A DNA stretch of 64,000 bases from Gallibacterium salpingitidis (GCF_001678495.1 NZ_JTJL01000013.1:29175-93174); one strand, 5' to 3'; numbered from the stretch's first letter, positions 49,855-60,653 are shown. Notes: generated from the sequence alone by a model not told the origin. Made by a program: numbers and translations.

Positions 49855-49920
49855 TTATTTGCGTGCAGGAAAGCATACGACTGATTGCATATGTAGTCAA
49901 TAAAATGAATAAAAATGCAA

Positions 49921-51378
49921 TTAATTGGTGCCGCCAACGGTAATTTTTTCAATTTTAAGTGCGGGTTGACCAACGCCAACAGGCACACTTTGCCCCTGTT
50001 TACCACAAACACCAATACCATGATCAATTTCTAGTTCATCGGCTACCATAGAGACATTTTGCATAACTTCAATACCGCTACCAATCAGGGTTGCGCCTTT
50101 AATTGGTTTAGTAATTTTACCTTTTTCAATGAGATAAGCTTCAGAAGTAGAGAAGACAAACTTGCCAGAGGTAATATCAACTTGGCCACCGCCAAAATGC
50201 GGTGCATAGACACCATAATCAACAGAAGCAATTAAATCTGCAAATTTACTTTCACCCGGTAACATATAGGTATTAGTCATACGGGGCATTGGTAAATGAG
50301 CATATGATTCACGACGTGCGTTACCTGTTGGTTGCATGCCCATTAAACGTGCGTTTAATTTATCTTGCATATAGCCTTGTAATACACCGTCTTTAATTAA
50401 GACATTATATTGTCCAGGAACACCTTCATCATCAACCGTTAAAGAACCACGACGATCTGGTAATGTGCCATCATCAACAATGGTACAAAGCGGTGATGTA
50501 ACTAATTCACCAATTTTGCCACTGAAAATAGAAGACTGTTTACGATTAAAATCGCCTTCTAAACCATGGCCAACAGCTTCATGTAACAATACACCCGGCC
50601 AACCAGCGCCTAAAATCACTGGCATCATTCCGGCTGGTGCTGCAACAGCATTAAGATTGACTAATGCTTGGCGTACTGCTTCTTTTGCGAAATAAACTGC
50701 ACGTTGTTCACCTTGATAATCAGCAAAGAACCAATCTAAAGGACGGCGACCACCAACTCCAGCACTACCACGTTCACGTTTACCATCTTGTTCCGCCAAG
50801 ACAGAAATAGATAAACGAATTAACGGACGAATATCTGCAGCTAAAGTACCGTCAGTGGCGGCAACTAACATTTCTTCATAGAGTGTGGATAAGCTGACGG
50901 AGACTCGTGTAATACGTGGATCTTCCGCACGTGCAACTTGATCGACTAGGCGTAATAAGGCGATTTTTTGTTCTCGGCTAATCGTATCTAATGGATTGAT
51001 TGCGGCATAGCGTAGAGTTGGATTAACAGGAAGAAAACCTTGTTTCGCAAAAATAGAAGAAGTTGTGTTTTTAGCTTGTGCAATACCTTTTGCGGCTAAT
51101 GCACAATCTTGTAAGGCAGCAAAATTAATGACATCAGAGTAAGCAAATCCAGTTTTTTCACCACTAATTGCACGTACACCAACGCCACGATCAATATGAA
51201 AACCGCCTTCTTTAATAATGCCATCTTCTAAAACCCAGACTTCATCCATAGAGGTTTGAAAAAAGAGATCGGCAAAATCAATTTGTCGATCAGCAAAAAT
51301 ATCAAAGATAGATGGTAGTTGTTCAATAGTTAATTGGTTTGGTGAAAGTAAAGAATCTGCTACTTGGTTAATAATCAT
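49921..51378 (-). CDS. tldD: TldD metalloprotease
   Basis: 485 residues. The zinc-binding HEAVGH is near residue 266 in [18 protein letters not shown], and the family text [18 protein letters not shown] near 65 and [19 protein letters not shown] are seen. TldD works with TldE (PmbA), which is not in the window, and degrades unfolded peptides and matures microcin-type and similar products. Its start is 21 bases from the rng stop on the same strand, the rng-tldD order of many gammaproteobacteria. Confidence 0.95.
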   Translation of the reverse strand: MIINQVADSLLSPNQLTIEQLPSIFDIFADRQIDFADLFFQTSMDEVWVLEDGIIKEGGFHIDRGVGVRAISGEKTGFAYSDVINFAALQDCALAAKGIAQAKNTTSSIFAKQGFLPVNPTLRYAAINPLDTISREQKIALLRLVDQVARAEDPRITRVSVSLSTLYEEMLVAATDGTLAADIRPLIRLSISVLAEQDGKRERGSAGVGGRRPLDWFFADYQGEQRAVYFAKEAVRQALVNLNAVAAPAGMMPVILGAGWPGVLLHEAVGHGLEGDFNRKQSSIFSGKIGELVTSPLCTIVDDGTLPDRRGSLTVDDEGVPGQYNVLIKDGVLQGYMQDKLNARLMGMQPTGNARRESYAHLPMPRMTNTYMLPGESKFADLIASVDYGVYAPHFGGGQVDITSGKFVFSTSEAYLIEKGKITKPIKGATLIGSGIEVMQNVSMVADELEIDHGIGVCGKQGQSVPVGVGQPALKIEKITVGGTN

Positions 51379-51398
51379 TGTTTATTCCTAAATTTATC

Positions 51399-52883
51399 TT
51401 ACATTACGACCACATCAAACTGTTCTTGTGTGTAGTAAGGTTCCATTTTAATCTGTACTTTTTTACCAATAAAGACTTCAACTTCTGCAATCAGTGCATG
51501 TGTTTCTTCATTAATCAGATGCTCTGCCACTGCGCGAGAAGCATAGACCAAGAATTGTTCGCTAGCATAAAGGTGATATACCCGAATAATTTCACGAGCA
51601 ATTTCATAACAAACGGTTTCCACACTCTTCACGCGGCCGCGCCCTTGACAATTAGGACACTCTTCACAAAGCACATGCTCTAAACTTTCTCGAGTACGTT
51701 TCCGCGTCATTTCCACTAAGCCAAGTTGGGTAAAGCCGTTTACGGTTGTTTTCACTCTATCTTTCGCTAACGCCTCTTTGAGTGATTGTAAAACGCGTTC
51801 TTGATGTTCTACTAACTGCATATCAATAAAGTCAATAATGATAATGCCGCCGAGATTGCGCAATTGTAATTGATGAGCAATGGCTTGAGTGGCTTCAATA
51901 TTGGTATTAAAGATAGTTTCTTCAAGATTGCGATGACCAACAAAACCGCCGGTATTAATATCGATGGTGGTCATGGCTTCCGTCTGTTCAATAATTAAAT
52001 AACCACCAGATTTCAGGTTTACCCGCTTATTAAGAGCTTTTTGAATGCTTTCTTCAACACCATAAATATCAAATAATGGTTGCGGGCCAGTATAAACCGA
52101 TAAACTTTGGGTTAATTGAGGTAGAAACTCTTCGATAAACTCTTTTACTTCTAAATAAGCGAGTTTAGAGTCAATTCGAATACTATCTAACGGCATACCA
52201 ACAAAATCACGAATAATGCGTTGTGCTAATGCTGGCTCAGTGTAGAGCATTGCTGGTGCAGTAGAACGCACTTTTCGTTCTAACACTTTACGCCATAAGC
52301 GTTTCAAGAAGTCAGCATCTTGTTGTAATTCTTCAAGCGAAACATTTTCTGAAGCGGTACGAATAATAAAGCCACCGAGTTCATCACAAAACGGCGTAAC
52401 AAGCTCTTTTAACCTTGCACGCTCTTCTTCGCTTTCAATACGTTGTGACACGCCAACATGACTATTTTCTGGCATAAAGACCAAATAGCGAGAAGGGAGT
52501 GTAATATCAGTAGTTAAACGTGCACCTTTTGTGCCAAGTGGATCTTTAACCACTTGGACAATAATATCTTGCCCTTCACGTACTAATTCAGCGATATCTT
52601 TAACGACAAATTGCTTTTGTTCATTTTCATCAACGCATTCAGTATGTGAAACGATATCGGAAGCGTGTAAAAATGCTGCTTTTTCTAAACCGATATCGAC
52701 AAATGCTGATTGCATACCGGGTAATACTCGTGTTACTCGACCTTTATAAATATTGCCAACAATGCCCCGTTTGGTTTCCCGTTCAACATGAACTTCACGT
52801 AAAATGCCCGCTGCTACGAGCGCAATCCTTGTTTCATTCGGGGTAACATTGACCAACAACTCGACTTTGTTACCATTTTCCAT
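51399..52883 (-). CDS. rng: Ribonuclease G
   Basis: 494 residues. It starts ELLVNVTPNETRIALV, has an S1 domain at about 38-128 (GNIYKGRVTRVLPGMQSAFVDIGLEKAAFL), the catalytic Asp residues in MTTIDINTGGFVG near 304 and IIIIDFIDM near 347, and the zinc-link CEECPNCQGRGR near 406. E. coli RNase G has 489 residues, and it lacks the long RNase E C-terminal tail, so this is Rng. It matures 16S rRNA 5' ends and degrades some mRNAs, and precedes tldD. Confidence 0.96.
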   Translation of the reverse strand: MENGNKVELLVNVTPNETRIALVAAGILREVHVERETKRGIVGNIYKGRVTRVLPGMQSAFVDIGLEKAAFLHASDIVSHTECVDENEQKQFVVKDIAELVREGQDIIVQVVKDPLGTKGARLTTDITLPSRYLVFMPENSHVGVSQRIESEEERARLKELVTPFCDELGGFIIRTASENVSLEELQQDADFLKRLWRKVLERKVRSTAPAMLYTEPALAQRIIRDFVGMPLDSIRIDSKLAYLEVKEFIEEFLPQLTQSLSVYTGPQPLFDIYGVEESIQKALNKRVNLKSGGYLIIEQTEAMTTIDINTGGFVGHRNLEETIFNTNIEATQAIAHQLQLRNLGGIIIIDFIDMQLVEHQERVLQSLKEALAKDRVKTTVNGFTQLGLVEMTRKRTRESLEHVLCEECPNCQGRGRVKSVETVCYEIAREIIRVYHLYASEQFLVYASRAVAEHLINEETHALIAEVEVFIGKKVQIKMEPYYTQEQFDVVVM

Positions 52884-53088
52884 AAATTTTTCCTAATAAT
52901 ATGACTATTGGGCGTTAGTCTAACGAAATCAAATATTAAATCCTAGCGTATTTTGTGTTGTTCTACATAATCTTTGCTTAATATCATTTCTTATTGTGAT
53001 TAATTTAGGGTAGAGAAAAGTAAGAAAAATTGGAACGGGCAAGTGTTGAAATGAATAAAGGAAATATTTGAGAAATTGGAGAAAAATA

Positions 53089-53108
53089 ATCCCCACCGCA
53101 GTGGGGAT
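53089..53108 (-). terminator. Terminator after metE
   Basis: ATCCCCAC (53089-53096) pairs with GTGGGGAT (53101-53108) with a 4-base loop, followed on the minus strand by TATTTTTC. It is 8 bases from the metE stop. Confidence 0.9.
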
Positions 53109-53115
53109 GGTTAAA

Positions 53116-55374
53116 TTAAGCGAGTTCAGCACGTAATTTCTTCGTGACTTTCACCATATTTTCTAGTGCGGCAAGTGTTTCTGGCCATGCACGTGTTTTC
53201 AAACCACAGTCTGGGTTTACCCATAAACGTTCTTTTGGAATCACATTTAGTGCTTTACGCAATAAGTGTTCAATTTCTGCTTCAGTTGGTACACGTGGAC
53301 TATGAATATCATACACGCCTGGACCAATTTCATTTGGATATTTGAAATCCGCAAATGCAGTTAATAATTCCATATCAGAACGTGATGTTTCGATAGTAAT
53401 CACATCGGCATCTAACGCTGCGATAGCTGGTAGAATGTCATTAAACTCTGAATAACACATATGAGTATGAATTTGCGTACTATCTTCACAACCGCTTGAT
53501 GATAAACGGAATGCTTGTCCAGCCCAATCTAAATATGCCTGCCAATCAGCACGTTTTAATGGTAAGCCTTCACGAATCGCAGGTTCATCAATTTGAATCA
53601 CTTTAATTCCTGCTTTTTCTAAATCTAATACTTCATCATTTAACGCTAATGCAATTTGCTTACATACGGTTTCGCGGCTAATGTCGTTACGGACAAATGA
53701 CCATTGTAAAATTGTGACAGGGCCGGTTAACATACCTTTCATTACACGATTAGTAAGGCTTTGTGCATAAGTTGACCACGCTACTGTCATTGGTTCAGGG
53801 CGTACAACATCCCCGAAGATAACAGGTGGTTTTACGCAACGGCTACCGTAACTTTGAACCCAACCAAATTTAGTGAATGCGAAACCATCAAGTAATTCAC
53901 CAAAATATTCCACCATATCATTACGTTCTGCTTCACCATGTACGAGAACATCTAAATCGAGTTTTTCTTGTTGGCGGACAACATATTCAATTTCTTTCTT
54001 CATTGCAGCTTCATAATCCGCGGCAGAAAGTTCACCTTTCTTGAACTTAGCACGAGCATGACGAATTTCAGTAGTTTGTGGGAATGAACCAATATTAGTA
54101 GTTGGTAATAATGGTAAATTCAGCCACGCTTTTTGTAATTTGATACGTTCCGCAAATGGTGATTTACGTTGATCCGCATTTGCTGGTAATGAAGCTAAAC
54201 GAGCCGCAACTTCTGGACGATGAATAACTTTACTGTTTGCACGAGCATCTGCAGCCGCTTGACTTGCATCTAATTCAGCTTGTACTGAAGCACGACCTTG
54301 ATCTAATGCTTTTTTCAAGATGCTTAACTCTTCCACTTTTTGTAAGCAGAATGCTAACCATGAACGAATATCTTCATTTAGTTGTGTTTCCACTGAAAGA
54401 TCATATGGAACGTGCAATAATGAACAGCTTGGTGCAATCCATAATCTATCGCCGAAAACTTGTTTTAATGGTTCAAGTAAATCTAATTCTTTATTGAGAT
54501 TAGCACGCCAAATATTACGACCATCAATTACCCCAACAGATAAAATTTTATCATAGTCTGCAAAGGTAGCTAATTGTTCAGGTGCACGTACAACATCAAT
54601 ATGTAAACCTGCAACAGGTAATGCTTTTAATAGAGCAGCGTGTTCTGCGACTGAACCGAAGTAAGTAGCTAATAAGATTTTGGCTTTTGCGGCTAAACGG
54701 GTATAAACCGGTTGGAATTTGTCTAGCCATGCTTGTGGTAAATCTAAAGCGAGTGCCGGTTCATCAATTTGAATCCATGTTGCGCCTTTTGCCACTAAAG
54801 CATCAAGAATTTGCTCATAAACAGGTAATAATTTATCTAATAGTGATAAACGATCAAACGCTTCACCTTTTTCTTTTCCTAAATAAAGGAATGTTAGTGG
54901 GCCCACTAAAGTAGGTTTCGCTTTGTAACCTAATGCTTGTGCTTCTTCTAATTGTTGTACATAGTGTGCAGGGTTTGCTCTAAATTCGGTATTTTTATGA
55001 AATTCAGGTACGAGGTAATGGTAGTTAGTATCAAACCATTTGGTCATTTCAATCGCAAATTGACTTTCATTACCGCGAGCTAATTGGAAATATTGATCTA
55101 AAGTTAAATTTTGGCTATCAAAACCAAAACGAGCAGGGATAGATCCGGTAGCGACTTGCAAATCTAAAATATGATCATAAAAAGTGAAGTCAGCAACACT
55201 AACAAAATCTGCATTTGCTTCTGCTTGATGTTTCCAGTTCTTTTCACGTAATAATTTTGCTACTGTTAATAAATCTTGTTCAGATAACTCTTTACGCCAA
55301 TAACGTTCTTGAGCGAATTTTAATTCACGTTTTGCGCCAACACGCGGGAAACCTGCTAAATGAAATGTTGTCAT
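53116..55374 (-). CDS. metE: Cobalamin-independent methionine synthase
   Basis: 752 residues, near the E. coli length. N-terminal domain begins [19 protein letters not shown]. In the C-terminal catalytic half, [25 protein letters not shown] (zinc His and Cys) and [12 protein letters not shown] (zinc Cys) are intact. It methylates homocysteine with 5-methyl-THF-glutamate. It is divergent from metR; a MetJ-type operator lies in the 137-base gap, and the ribosome binding site GGAGAAG is in front of the ATG. Confidence 0.97.
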   Translation of the reverse strand: MTTFHLAGFPRVGAKRELKFAQERYWRKELSEQDLLTVAKLLREKNWKHQAEANADFVSVADFTFYDHILDLQVATGSIPARFGFDSQNLTLDQYFQLARGNESQFAIEMTKWFDTNYHYLVPEFHKNTEFRANPAHYVQQLEEAQALGYKAKPTLVGPLTFLYLGKEKGEAFDRLSLLDKLLPVYEQILDALVAKGATWIQIDEPALALDLPQAWLDKFQPVYTRLAAKAKILLATYFGSVAEHAALLKALPVAGLHIDVVRAPEQLATFADYDKILSVGVIDGRNIWRANLNKELDLLEPLKQVFGDRLWIAPSCSLLHVPYDLSVETQLNEDIRSWLAFCLQKVEELSILKKALDQGRASVQAELDASQAAADARANSKVIHRPEVAARLASLPANADQRKSPFAERIKLQKAWLNLPLLPTTNIGSFPQTTEIRHARAKFKKGELSAADYEAAMKKEIEYVVRQQEKLDLDVLVHGEAERNDMVEYFGELLDGFAFTKFGWVQSYGSRCVKPPVIFGDVVRPEPMTVAWSTYAQSLTNRVMKGMLTGPVTILQWSFVRNDISRETVCKQIALALNDEVLDLEKAGIKVIQIDEPAIREGLPLKRADWQAYLDWAGQAFRLSSSGCEDSTQIHTHMCYSEFNDILPAIAALDADVITIETSRSDMELLTAFADFKYPNEIGPGVYDIHSPRVPTEAEIEHLLRKALNVIPKERLWVNPDCGLKTRAWPETLAALENMVKVTKKLRAELA

Positions 55375-55414
55375 AATTGCTTCTCCATATATTTTTCTAT
55401 TAATTCGTTGAAAT

Positions 55415-55430
55415 AGACGGCTAAACGTCT
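55415..55430. promoter_or_regulatory. MetJ operator (two tandem met boxes)
   Basis: AGACGGCT and AAACGTCT stand back to back, each one mismatch from the met box AGACGTCT; the arms also make an inverted repeat ATAGACG/CGTCTAT at 55413-55432. It lies between divergent metE and metR, where MetJ-SAM repression is expected. Confidence 0.8.
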
Positions 55431-55511
55431 ATCTGAGATGCAGAATAACGAAATTTTCTGTATGATGAAAGCTCATAATTTTCATAAATAAGATGAATTA
55501 ATTTAATACAG

Positions 55512-56438
55512 ATGAAACCTACTTTTTTAGAATTACGTCATTTAAAAACATTATTAGCGCTGAAAGAAACGGGAAGTGTGTCTTCAGCAGCGAAGCGTGT
55601 GTACCTTACGCAATCAGCACTTTCTCACCAATTAAAATTGATTGAAGAACAATTCGGTTTGCCATTGTTTGAACGTAAAACTAACCCTATTCGTTTTACT
55701 GCAGCAGGCGAGCGATTAATCCAATTAGCTAATGAAGTATTGCCGAAAGTAGCAATGGCCGAACGCGATTTAGCGCGTGTTCAACAAGGGGAAGCGGGAG
55801 AATTGCGGATTGCGGTAGAATGTCATACTTGTTTTGATTGGCTAATGCCAGCGATGGATGAGTTTCGCCAACATTGGGGGTTGGTGGAGTTAGATATTGT
55901 TTCTGGTTTCCAAACCGATCCTGTTGGTTTGTTATTAACTGATCGAGCAGATTGGGCAATTGTCGCTGAAGTTGAAGAGAATAGTGATGTTATTTATCGT
56001 CCGTTGTTTGCATATGAAATGGTAGGAATTTGTGCCAGAGATCATGAATTAGCAGCTAAAGAGATTTGGCAAGCGGAAGATTTTATTGATCAAACGGTAA
56101 TTACTTATCCAGTACCAGATGAGATGTTGGATTTGGTTCGTCAAGTTTTAAAACCAGCAGGGATCAATCCAATAAGAAGGACTACTGAATTAACTATTGC
56201 AATGATACAATTGGTTGCAAGTAAGCGAGGCGTGGCAGCAGTGCCTTATTGGGCAGTATTGCCTTATTTAGAGCGTGGTTATGTGGTTGCACGTAAGATT
56301 ACAGATAAAGGACTATATAGCAACTTATATGCAGCGATTCGAGTCGAAGATCAGCATATCGCTTATATTGATGATTTTTATGAAACCGTAAAAAATAAAA
56401 GTTTTGCGACCTTACCAGATTTAGTTGTTTTAGATTAA
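55512..56438 (+). CDS. metR: LysR-type activator of methionine synthesis
   Basis: 308 residues. N-terminal LysR helix-turn-helix ([36 protein letters not shown], residues 6-41), then a co-inducer domain with the MetR-typical [17 protein letters not shown] near 103. MetR, with homocysteine as co-inducer, activates metE. It is divergent from metE, as usual. The next gene begins 14 bases after its stop and may be co-transcribed. Confidence 0.94.
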   Translation: MKPTFLELRHLKTLLALKETGSVSSAAKRVYLTQSALSHQLKLIEEQFGLPLFERKTNPIRFTAAGERLIQLANEVLPKVAMAERDLARVQQGEAGELRIAVECHTCFDWLMPAMDEFRQHWGLVELDIVSGFQTDPVGLLLTDRADWAIVAEVEENSDVIYRPLFAYEMVGICARDHELAAKEIWQAEDFIDQTVITYPVPDEMLDLVRQVLKPAGINPIRRTTELTIAMIQLVASKRGVAAVPYWAVLPYLERGYVVARKITDKGLYSNLYAAIRVEDQHIAYIDDFYETVKNKSFATLPDLVVLD

Positions 56439-56452
56439 GGGGAACATCAAAG

Positions 56453-56902
56453 ATGTCTTTACAATTCAATGGAATTGCCTTGTTTTTAGTTGTGCTGATT
56501 GCATTAGGAGTAATAGGACATAACAATTCTATTACCGTAGCAGCGACAGTTTTGCTATTGATGCACGAAACTGCATTATCCAAATACATTGTGTGGTTGG
56601 ATAAATATGGATTAAGTTTTGGGATTATTATTCTAACAATTGGTGTATTAAGCCCATTGGTATCGGGCAAAATTAGTTTGCCAGCAATTAAAGAGTTATT
56701 ACACTGGAAAATGGTATTGGCTGTTGTTGTTGGTATTTTAGTGGCTTGGTTGGGTGGTCGTGGTGCAACTTTAATGTTAGGCGCGCCAACATTAGTCACT
56801 GGATTATTAATTGGTACTATTATTGGTGTGGCTTTTTTAGGCGGTGTACCAGTTGGCCCTTTAATTGCAGCAGGGATTTTGTCATTGTTCCTAGCAAAAT
56901 AA
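56453..56902 (+). CDS. UPF0756 (YeaL-like, DUF441) membrane protein
   Basis: 149 residues, four hydrophobic segments, matching the YeaL family by length and by blocks such as [21 protein letters not shown] near 59 and [26 protein letters not shown] at the C-terminus. No function is established for the family. It is 14 bases after metR and is separated from tRNA-Leu by about 150 bases. Confidence 0.88.
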   Translation: MSLQFNGIALFLVVLIALGVIGHNNSITVAATVLLLMHETALSKYIVWLDKYGLSFGIIILTIGVLSPLVSGKISLPAIKELLHWKMVLAVVVGILVAWLGGRGATLMLGAPTLVTGLLIGTIIGVAFLGGVPVGPLIAAGILSLFLAK

Positions 56903-57051
56903 TGGTGTAAACGAGGCTAAGAAAGTTAAGCGGTAATATAATGTAGGATAATTCAGCAAAAGTTGTTGAAAATAGCAACGAACAATGCGTTTATTGAATT
57001 TTCTACTTGCAACCGTTGGAAACATCCGTATAATTTGCCTCGTTCTTTGTT

Positions 57052-57138
57052 GCCTGGGTGGCGAAATTGGTAGACGCAGCGGATTCAAAATCCGCCGCCC
57101 TTAAAAGCGTGTCGGTTCGAGTCCGACCCTAGGCACCA
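57052..57138 (+). tRNA. tRNA-Leu (anticodon CAA)
   Basis: 87 bases including an encoded CCA end. Acceptor GCCTGGG pairs with CCTAGGC (one G-T), the anticodon stem GCGGA/TCCGC closes a TTCAAAA loop with CAA, a long variable arm (GCCGCCCTTAAAAGCGTG region) marks it as class II, and the T arm is GTCGG-TTCGAGT-CCGAC. It reads UUG codons. Confidence 0.95.
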
Positions 57139-57278
57139 TTACTCTTTCCGTAACCTCTCATAACTTTCCAAAAAATCCTTGATAAAACCAGTTCTGATAA
57201 GGTTTTTCAGCTTTTTCACTTTCCGTAATGGTTCACATTAATTCGTTTTAAGTCTTGAATTTTAGTAACAGCCTTAGT

Positions 57279-57321
57279 AACAAGGTTGGTAATTTTACAC
57301 ATAACCTTGTTGTTCTTTTTT
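57279..57321 (+). terminator. Terminator downstream of tRNA-Leu
   Basis: AACAAGGTT (57279-57287) and AACCTTGTT (57303-57311) form a 9-bp stem, followed on the plus strand by GTTCTTTTTT. It stands between the tRNA and the convergent esterase gene, about 140 bases past the mature tRNA end; the gap 57139-57278 has no other feature I can support. Confidence 0.75.
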
Positions 57322-58216
57322 AATCACTCTGTATTTTTCTAATCGCAATTTCTATTGCAAAAGGAATTGAGCTGCCATGATTAGTTTTGGGAATACTGAT
57401 AAGTTCGCTATTCCATTGCTGTGTTAAAAATTGTTGGTTTACATTTTCTACTCTTAATTGCTGGCGGCGTTGTTTGATCCGAGCTAATCTTTCCGGATCA
57501 ATATGAGGATCAGCGCTAGGATTTTGTTCATATTCTCCAATCGTCAAAGTAACAGAATGAGGTTGTTGGTCTTTATTTGTCCAATATTGCGTAATACTAC
57601 CGTTTCCCCACCATAATGACGGACTAGCCAAGACATAATCATCAAAGGTGTGAGTACGAGTAAATAAAGTATATAAACCGAATAACCCACCAAAAGAGTG
57701 TCCAAAAAATAAACTTTTCTTGATTTGATATTGTTGATGAATAGTAGGTAAAACTTGCGTAACAATAAAATTGAGAAAGTCTTCTGCTTTGCCGCCTTTT
57801 GCAAATTCTTCTCCTACGGTAGGAAAAGTATAATCACGAGTTCGTTCTGGTACTGCATAATCTTTATCAGTGATGTAACCGATACCCACAATAAGTGGCA
57901 GAGGCTTTGTGACATCGATTTTTGATAAAGCAATTGGAAATTGTGCATTAGCGTCTAGTAGAAAGAACAATTTATGGCTTTGTTGAAGTTTTGGCGCAGC
58001 AATAAAGAGTCGATATTGTTGTTGGTGATAAGTAATATCTTGTTGTGAAAGATCAAAATATTGGTTTAGTTTTTCCATTGGTAGTGTCGATTTTTGTGCG
58101 GTCACGTTAGTTACAATCAGAAATGAAATGCCAATCATAAATAATTGGCATTTGTTATGGAAAAATTGCTTTACTGCACTGCGGCAGCAAAGCAATATAG
58201 ATAGGAATTTGCTCAT
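57320..58216 (-). CDS. Exported alpha/beta hydrolase, likely siderophore esterase (IroE/BesA type)
   Basis: 298 residues from the ATG at 58216, which overlaps the receptor stop by one base (TAATG); the longer frame from 58243 would overlap the receptor by 28 bases. A hydrophobic stretch LFMIGISFLIVTNVTAQ near 26-42 is a signal or anchor after an unusually long basic lead. The catalytic Ser is in FFGHSFGG, followed by SPSLWWGNGSI and the His in KTNHGSSIPF near the end, as in IroE/Fes-like esterases that open trilactone siderophores. Pairing with a TonB catechol-siderophore receptor supports this; the exact siderophore is unknown. Confidence 0.82.
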   Translation of the reverse strand: MSKFLSILLCCRSAVKQFFHNKCQLFMIGISFLIVTNVTAQKSTLPMEKLNQYFDLSQQDITYHQQQYRLFIAAPKLQQSHKLFFLLDANAQFPIALSKIDVTKPLPLIVGIGYITDKDYAVPERTRDYTFPTVGEEFAKGGKAEDFLNFIVTQVLPTIHQQYQIKKSLFFGHSFGGLFGLYTLFTRTHTFDDYVLASPSLWWGNGSITQYWTNKDQQPHSVTLTIGEYEQNPSADPHIDPERLARIKQRRQQLRVENVNQQFLTQQWNSELISIPKTNHGSSIPFAIEIAIRKIQSD

Positions 58217-60270
58217 TAGAATGAAACCGTCATATTTGCCCAATAACGACGTCCATCAACAACAGACCAGTTACCGCCATTATCTGCATCAATAGTTTCA
58301 CCACGAGTATTGCCAATATTTAATACGGCAAAGCTAAATAATACGTCTTTACTAAATTGGTAATTTAAGCCGAAGTCAACGGTACTATAAGCATCAGCAT
58401 AGCGAGCTGGTCCTTTACTATATCCAGTACGTTGGTCTGCCCAAATACGTTTACCAACATAGTTATAACGAAGATAAGAATCCCATTGCTCGTTCATTTG
58501 CCAATTTAATTTTGCATTAGCACTATGTTTTGGTGTATTTGCTAGCGGATAACCATCATAAGAGAATTTTGCATCAGGTAATTTGTCTTCTTTACGTTTT
58601 GAATTTTGGTAAGTGTAATTCAGTTCTAAATTCCAAGCTTTATGAAGAGGAATAAAGGCTGCAAGTTCAACTCCTTTGATATTAGCTTTACCAACATTAT
58701 CATAGGTAAATAGATTTCCTCCAGTAACTGGATCGGTTTTTCCAGCTAACTGATAGCTGATCAGTTTATTTTTAAAATCAGTATTAAATAGTGTCATTGA
58801 GGCTCTAAGACCATTTACACCATTATACTCAACACCAATTTCTTGGTTGACACTTGTTTCTGGTTTTAGATCAGCGTTCCCATAAATAACGCCAGCGCCA
58901 CTTTGGGTTGAGGTAATATAGTTCGGGCTAATTTCACGAATGCTCGGAGCTTTAAATGCTTTAGCAACGCCACCTTTTACAGTCCATTCATTATTTAAGT
59001 GATAGACTAAGTAAGCACGAGGATTCCAGTGAGTACCATATTTCTCATGGTGATCCATACGAGCCCCTAATGTTAGTAATAAATCTTTGGTTAGGCTGAT
59101 TTCATCTTCTAAAAAGAGTGCCTTTTGCGACATACTTTCTTCAAGTTGCTGAGTTTTTGCTTTTTTATTGACGACTTTAGTTACAGAGTCATCTTCTAAT
59201 TTTGCATGTTGATACTGTCCACCAAAGACAAAAAAGTGTGAACCCAGCGGTAACATAAATTTTGCGTCAAATACAGTATTAGTAATTTCAGGGCTGCGTG
59301 GGTCATAACCTTTTAATTTTTCAGACCAAACCTCACGTTTTGCAGTTTCTTGGTATAAGCTAATTTCTGAATTAAATTTTCCCCAATCACCATAATGACT
59401 TATTGCCCAATGATTGCGAGAGAATTTAGTGGTGGATTGTACATTTTTAGTAATTGAACCGCCTCGGTTGGTTGTGGCAGCAAGAGATTCTCCAGGAGTT
59501 GCGGTTTTTTCTTGACGGTTACGACCAGCTTCAAATTCAAATTTATGCTTTTCATTTGGGGTAAAAATTAATTTGCTGGTTAAAGCACCATTTTTTAATT
59601 TATTTGAACCACCTTCAATTGGATCTTCTTGGCGTAATTGACCATTACCATAAAGTTGAACACCTAATTTATTGGCAATTAATGGACCAGAAATAAAGAA
59701 ACTACTCAAACCTTCTTCACCATTACTTCCTTGACGTGCAATACCACCAAGAGAAAGGCTACCTTCCCATTTATCAGTATTTTCTTTGGTAATAATATTA
59801 ATTACACCACCCATCGCATCAGAACCATAGAGAGAAGACATTGGTCCGCGAATCACTTCAATTCGTTGGATTGCACTTACTGGTGGCATTAAACCAGCTT
59901 CAAAACCACCGTTACCATTTGGGCGAGCTTCACGTGTATTTTGGCGTCTGCCATTAACGAGGATCAATGTATAGTCACCAGGTAAGCCACGAATAGAAAT
60001 ATCTTCTTTATTGACATCGCTGCCAGAAATACTTACTCCAGGGACATATTTCACTGCATCAATCAAATTTGCTACTGGTTGTTTTTCTAATGTGCTGTTA
60101 TTGATAACTGTAATACTTGCGGGCGCATCTTTATAACTTTGTGTAGATCCTGAAGCGGTCACAACAATATCGTCTAATGTAGAAGACTCATTTGTAGTTG
60201 AAGCAGCGAATGCTTGATTAGCAAGGATTGTTGCTACACACAGGCTGATAGCTGAAAGGGTTAAACGCAT
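58216..60270 (-). CDS. TonB-dependent outer membrane receptor (IrgA/CirA/FepA-like)
   Basis: 684 residues. Signal peptide to about residue 22 (ANQAFA), TonB box-like STLDDIVVTAS, plug domain 40-165 (APASITVINNSTLEKQP, SIRGLPGDYTLILVNGRRQ, IEVIRGPMSSLYGSDAMGGVINIIT), then a 22-strand barrel ending in Phe (RYWANMTVSF). The NGRRQNTREARPNGNGGFE region resembles the catecholate-siderophore receptor group. Closely coupled to the downstream esterase. A Fur-box-like site lies upstream. A haem or other ligand is possible but less likely given the esterase. Confidence 0.9.
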   Translation of the reverse strand: MRLTLSAISLCVATILANQAFAASTTNESSTLDDIVVTASGSTQSYKDAPASITVINNSTLEKQPVANLIDAVKYVPGVSISGSDVNKEDISIRGLPGDYTLILVNGRRQNTREARPNGNGGFEAGLMPPVSAIQRIEVIRGPMSSLYGSDAMGGVINIITKENTDKWEGSLSLGGIARQGSNGEEGLSSFFISGPLIANKLGVQLYGNGQLRQEDPIEGGSNKLKNGALTSKLIFTPNEKHKFEFEAGRNRQEKTATPGESLAATTNRGGSITKNVQSTTKFSRNHWAISHYGDWGKFNSEISLYQETAKREVWSEKLKGYDPRSPEITNTVFDAKFMLPLGSHFFVFGGQYQHAKLEDDSVTKVVNKKAKTQQLEESMSQKALFLEDEISLTKDLLLTLGARMDHHEKYGTHWNPRAYLVYHLNNEWTVKGGVAKAFKAPSIREISPNYITSTQSGAGVIYGNADLKPETSVNQEIGVEYNGVNGLRASMTLFNTDFKNKLISYQLAGKTDPVTGGNLFTYDNVGKANIKGVELAAFIPLHKAWNLELNYTYQNSKRKEDKLPDAKFSYDGYPLANTPKHSANAKLNWQMNEQWDSYLRYNYVGKRIWADQRTGYSKGPARYADAYSTVDFGLNYQFSKDVLFSFAVLNIGNTRGETIDADNGGNWSVVDGRRYWANMTVSF

Positions 60271-60314
60271 TAAAAATTCTCCTTAGGTTGTGAAAAAATC
60301 CGCCCAAGTATAAA

Positions 60315-60329
60315 TGAGAACTAATATCA
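60315..60329 (-). promoter_or_regulatory. Fur-box-like site upstream of the TonB receptor
   Basis: Read on the minus strand, TGATATTAGTTCTCA matches 11 of 14 fixed positions of the 7-1-7 Fur consensus TGATAATnATTATCA. It is about 45 bases before the receptor ATG, where iron repression would be expected. Confidence 0.55.
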
Positions 60330-60623
60330 TTTAAAGAGGAAAGTTAAAGAAACTTTAAATGAGATTAGAAAAAATAGAGGTAAATTAATTCTTAATAGGT
60401 AGAAAATTTATAGCATTCCGGCATATAAAGATATAAAACACTCCATTTGATAGCTCCAACATTGAAAAATATCAAAAATTTCTTGTATTTTTTCATTTAA
60501 AAATTGTACTTTTCTGTAGAACGTAATCGTTTTTTATTTTTTAACTAATTGAATTATAAGAACTTTTTAATTTTTATTTTCTGGGCGTGACAGTTGTTAT
60601 AAGAAAAACGTGATAAACGTCAC

Positions 60624-60653
60624 TTGTTAAGGGGGGGGGGAAATTTATATAAT
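60624..60653 (+). promoter_or_regulatory. Promoter of the two-partner secretion operon with G10 in the -35/-10 spacer
   Basis: -35-like TTGTTA (60624-60629), then 18 bases that include ten G (60631-60640), then a perfect -10 TATAAT (60648-60653). A transcript would start near 60660 and carry a 110-base leader. With nine G the spacing would be 17, the optimum. Poly-G in a promoter spacer is a known phase switch, as in Neisseria porA and opc. The gap 60271-60770 otherwise holds the receptor's Fur-like site and a leader hairpin. Confidence 0.8.
60631..60640 (+). repeat. G10 homopolymer tract in the tpsB promoter
   Basis: Ten consecutive G in an AT-rich intergenic region, lying wholly between the -35-like and -10 elements. 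Confidence 0.9.

Noticed and set aside
53116..55374. Plus-strand frames of 75-86 codons across metE (for example 54237-54497)
   Set aside because: They lie antisense to a clear full-length metE and have no family similarity or start signals.
57139..57319. Prophage attachment site next to tRNA-Leu
   Set aside because: No repeat of the tRNA 3' end was seen downstream and there is no integrase; the region holds only a terminator hairpin.
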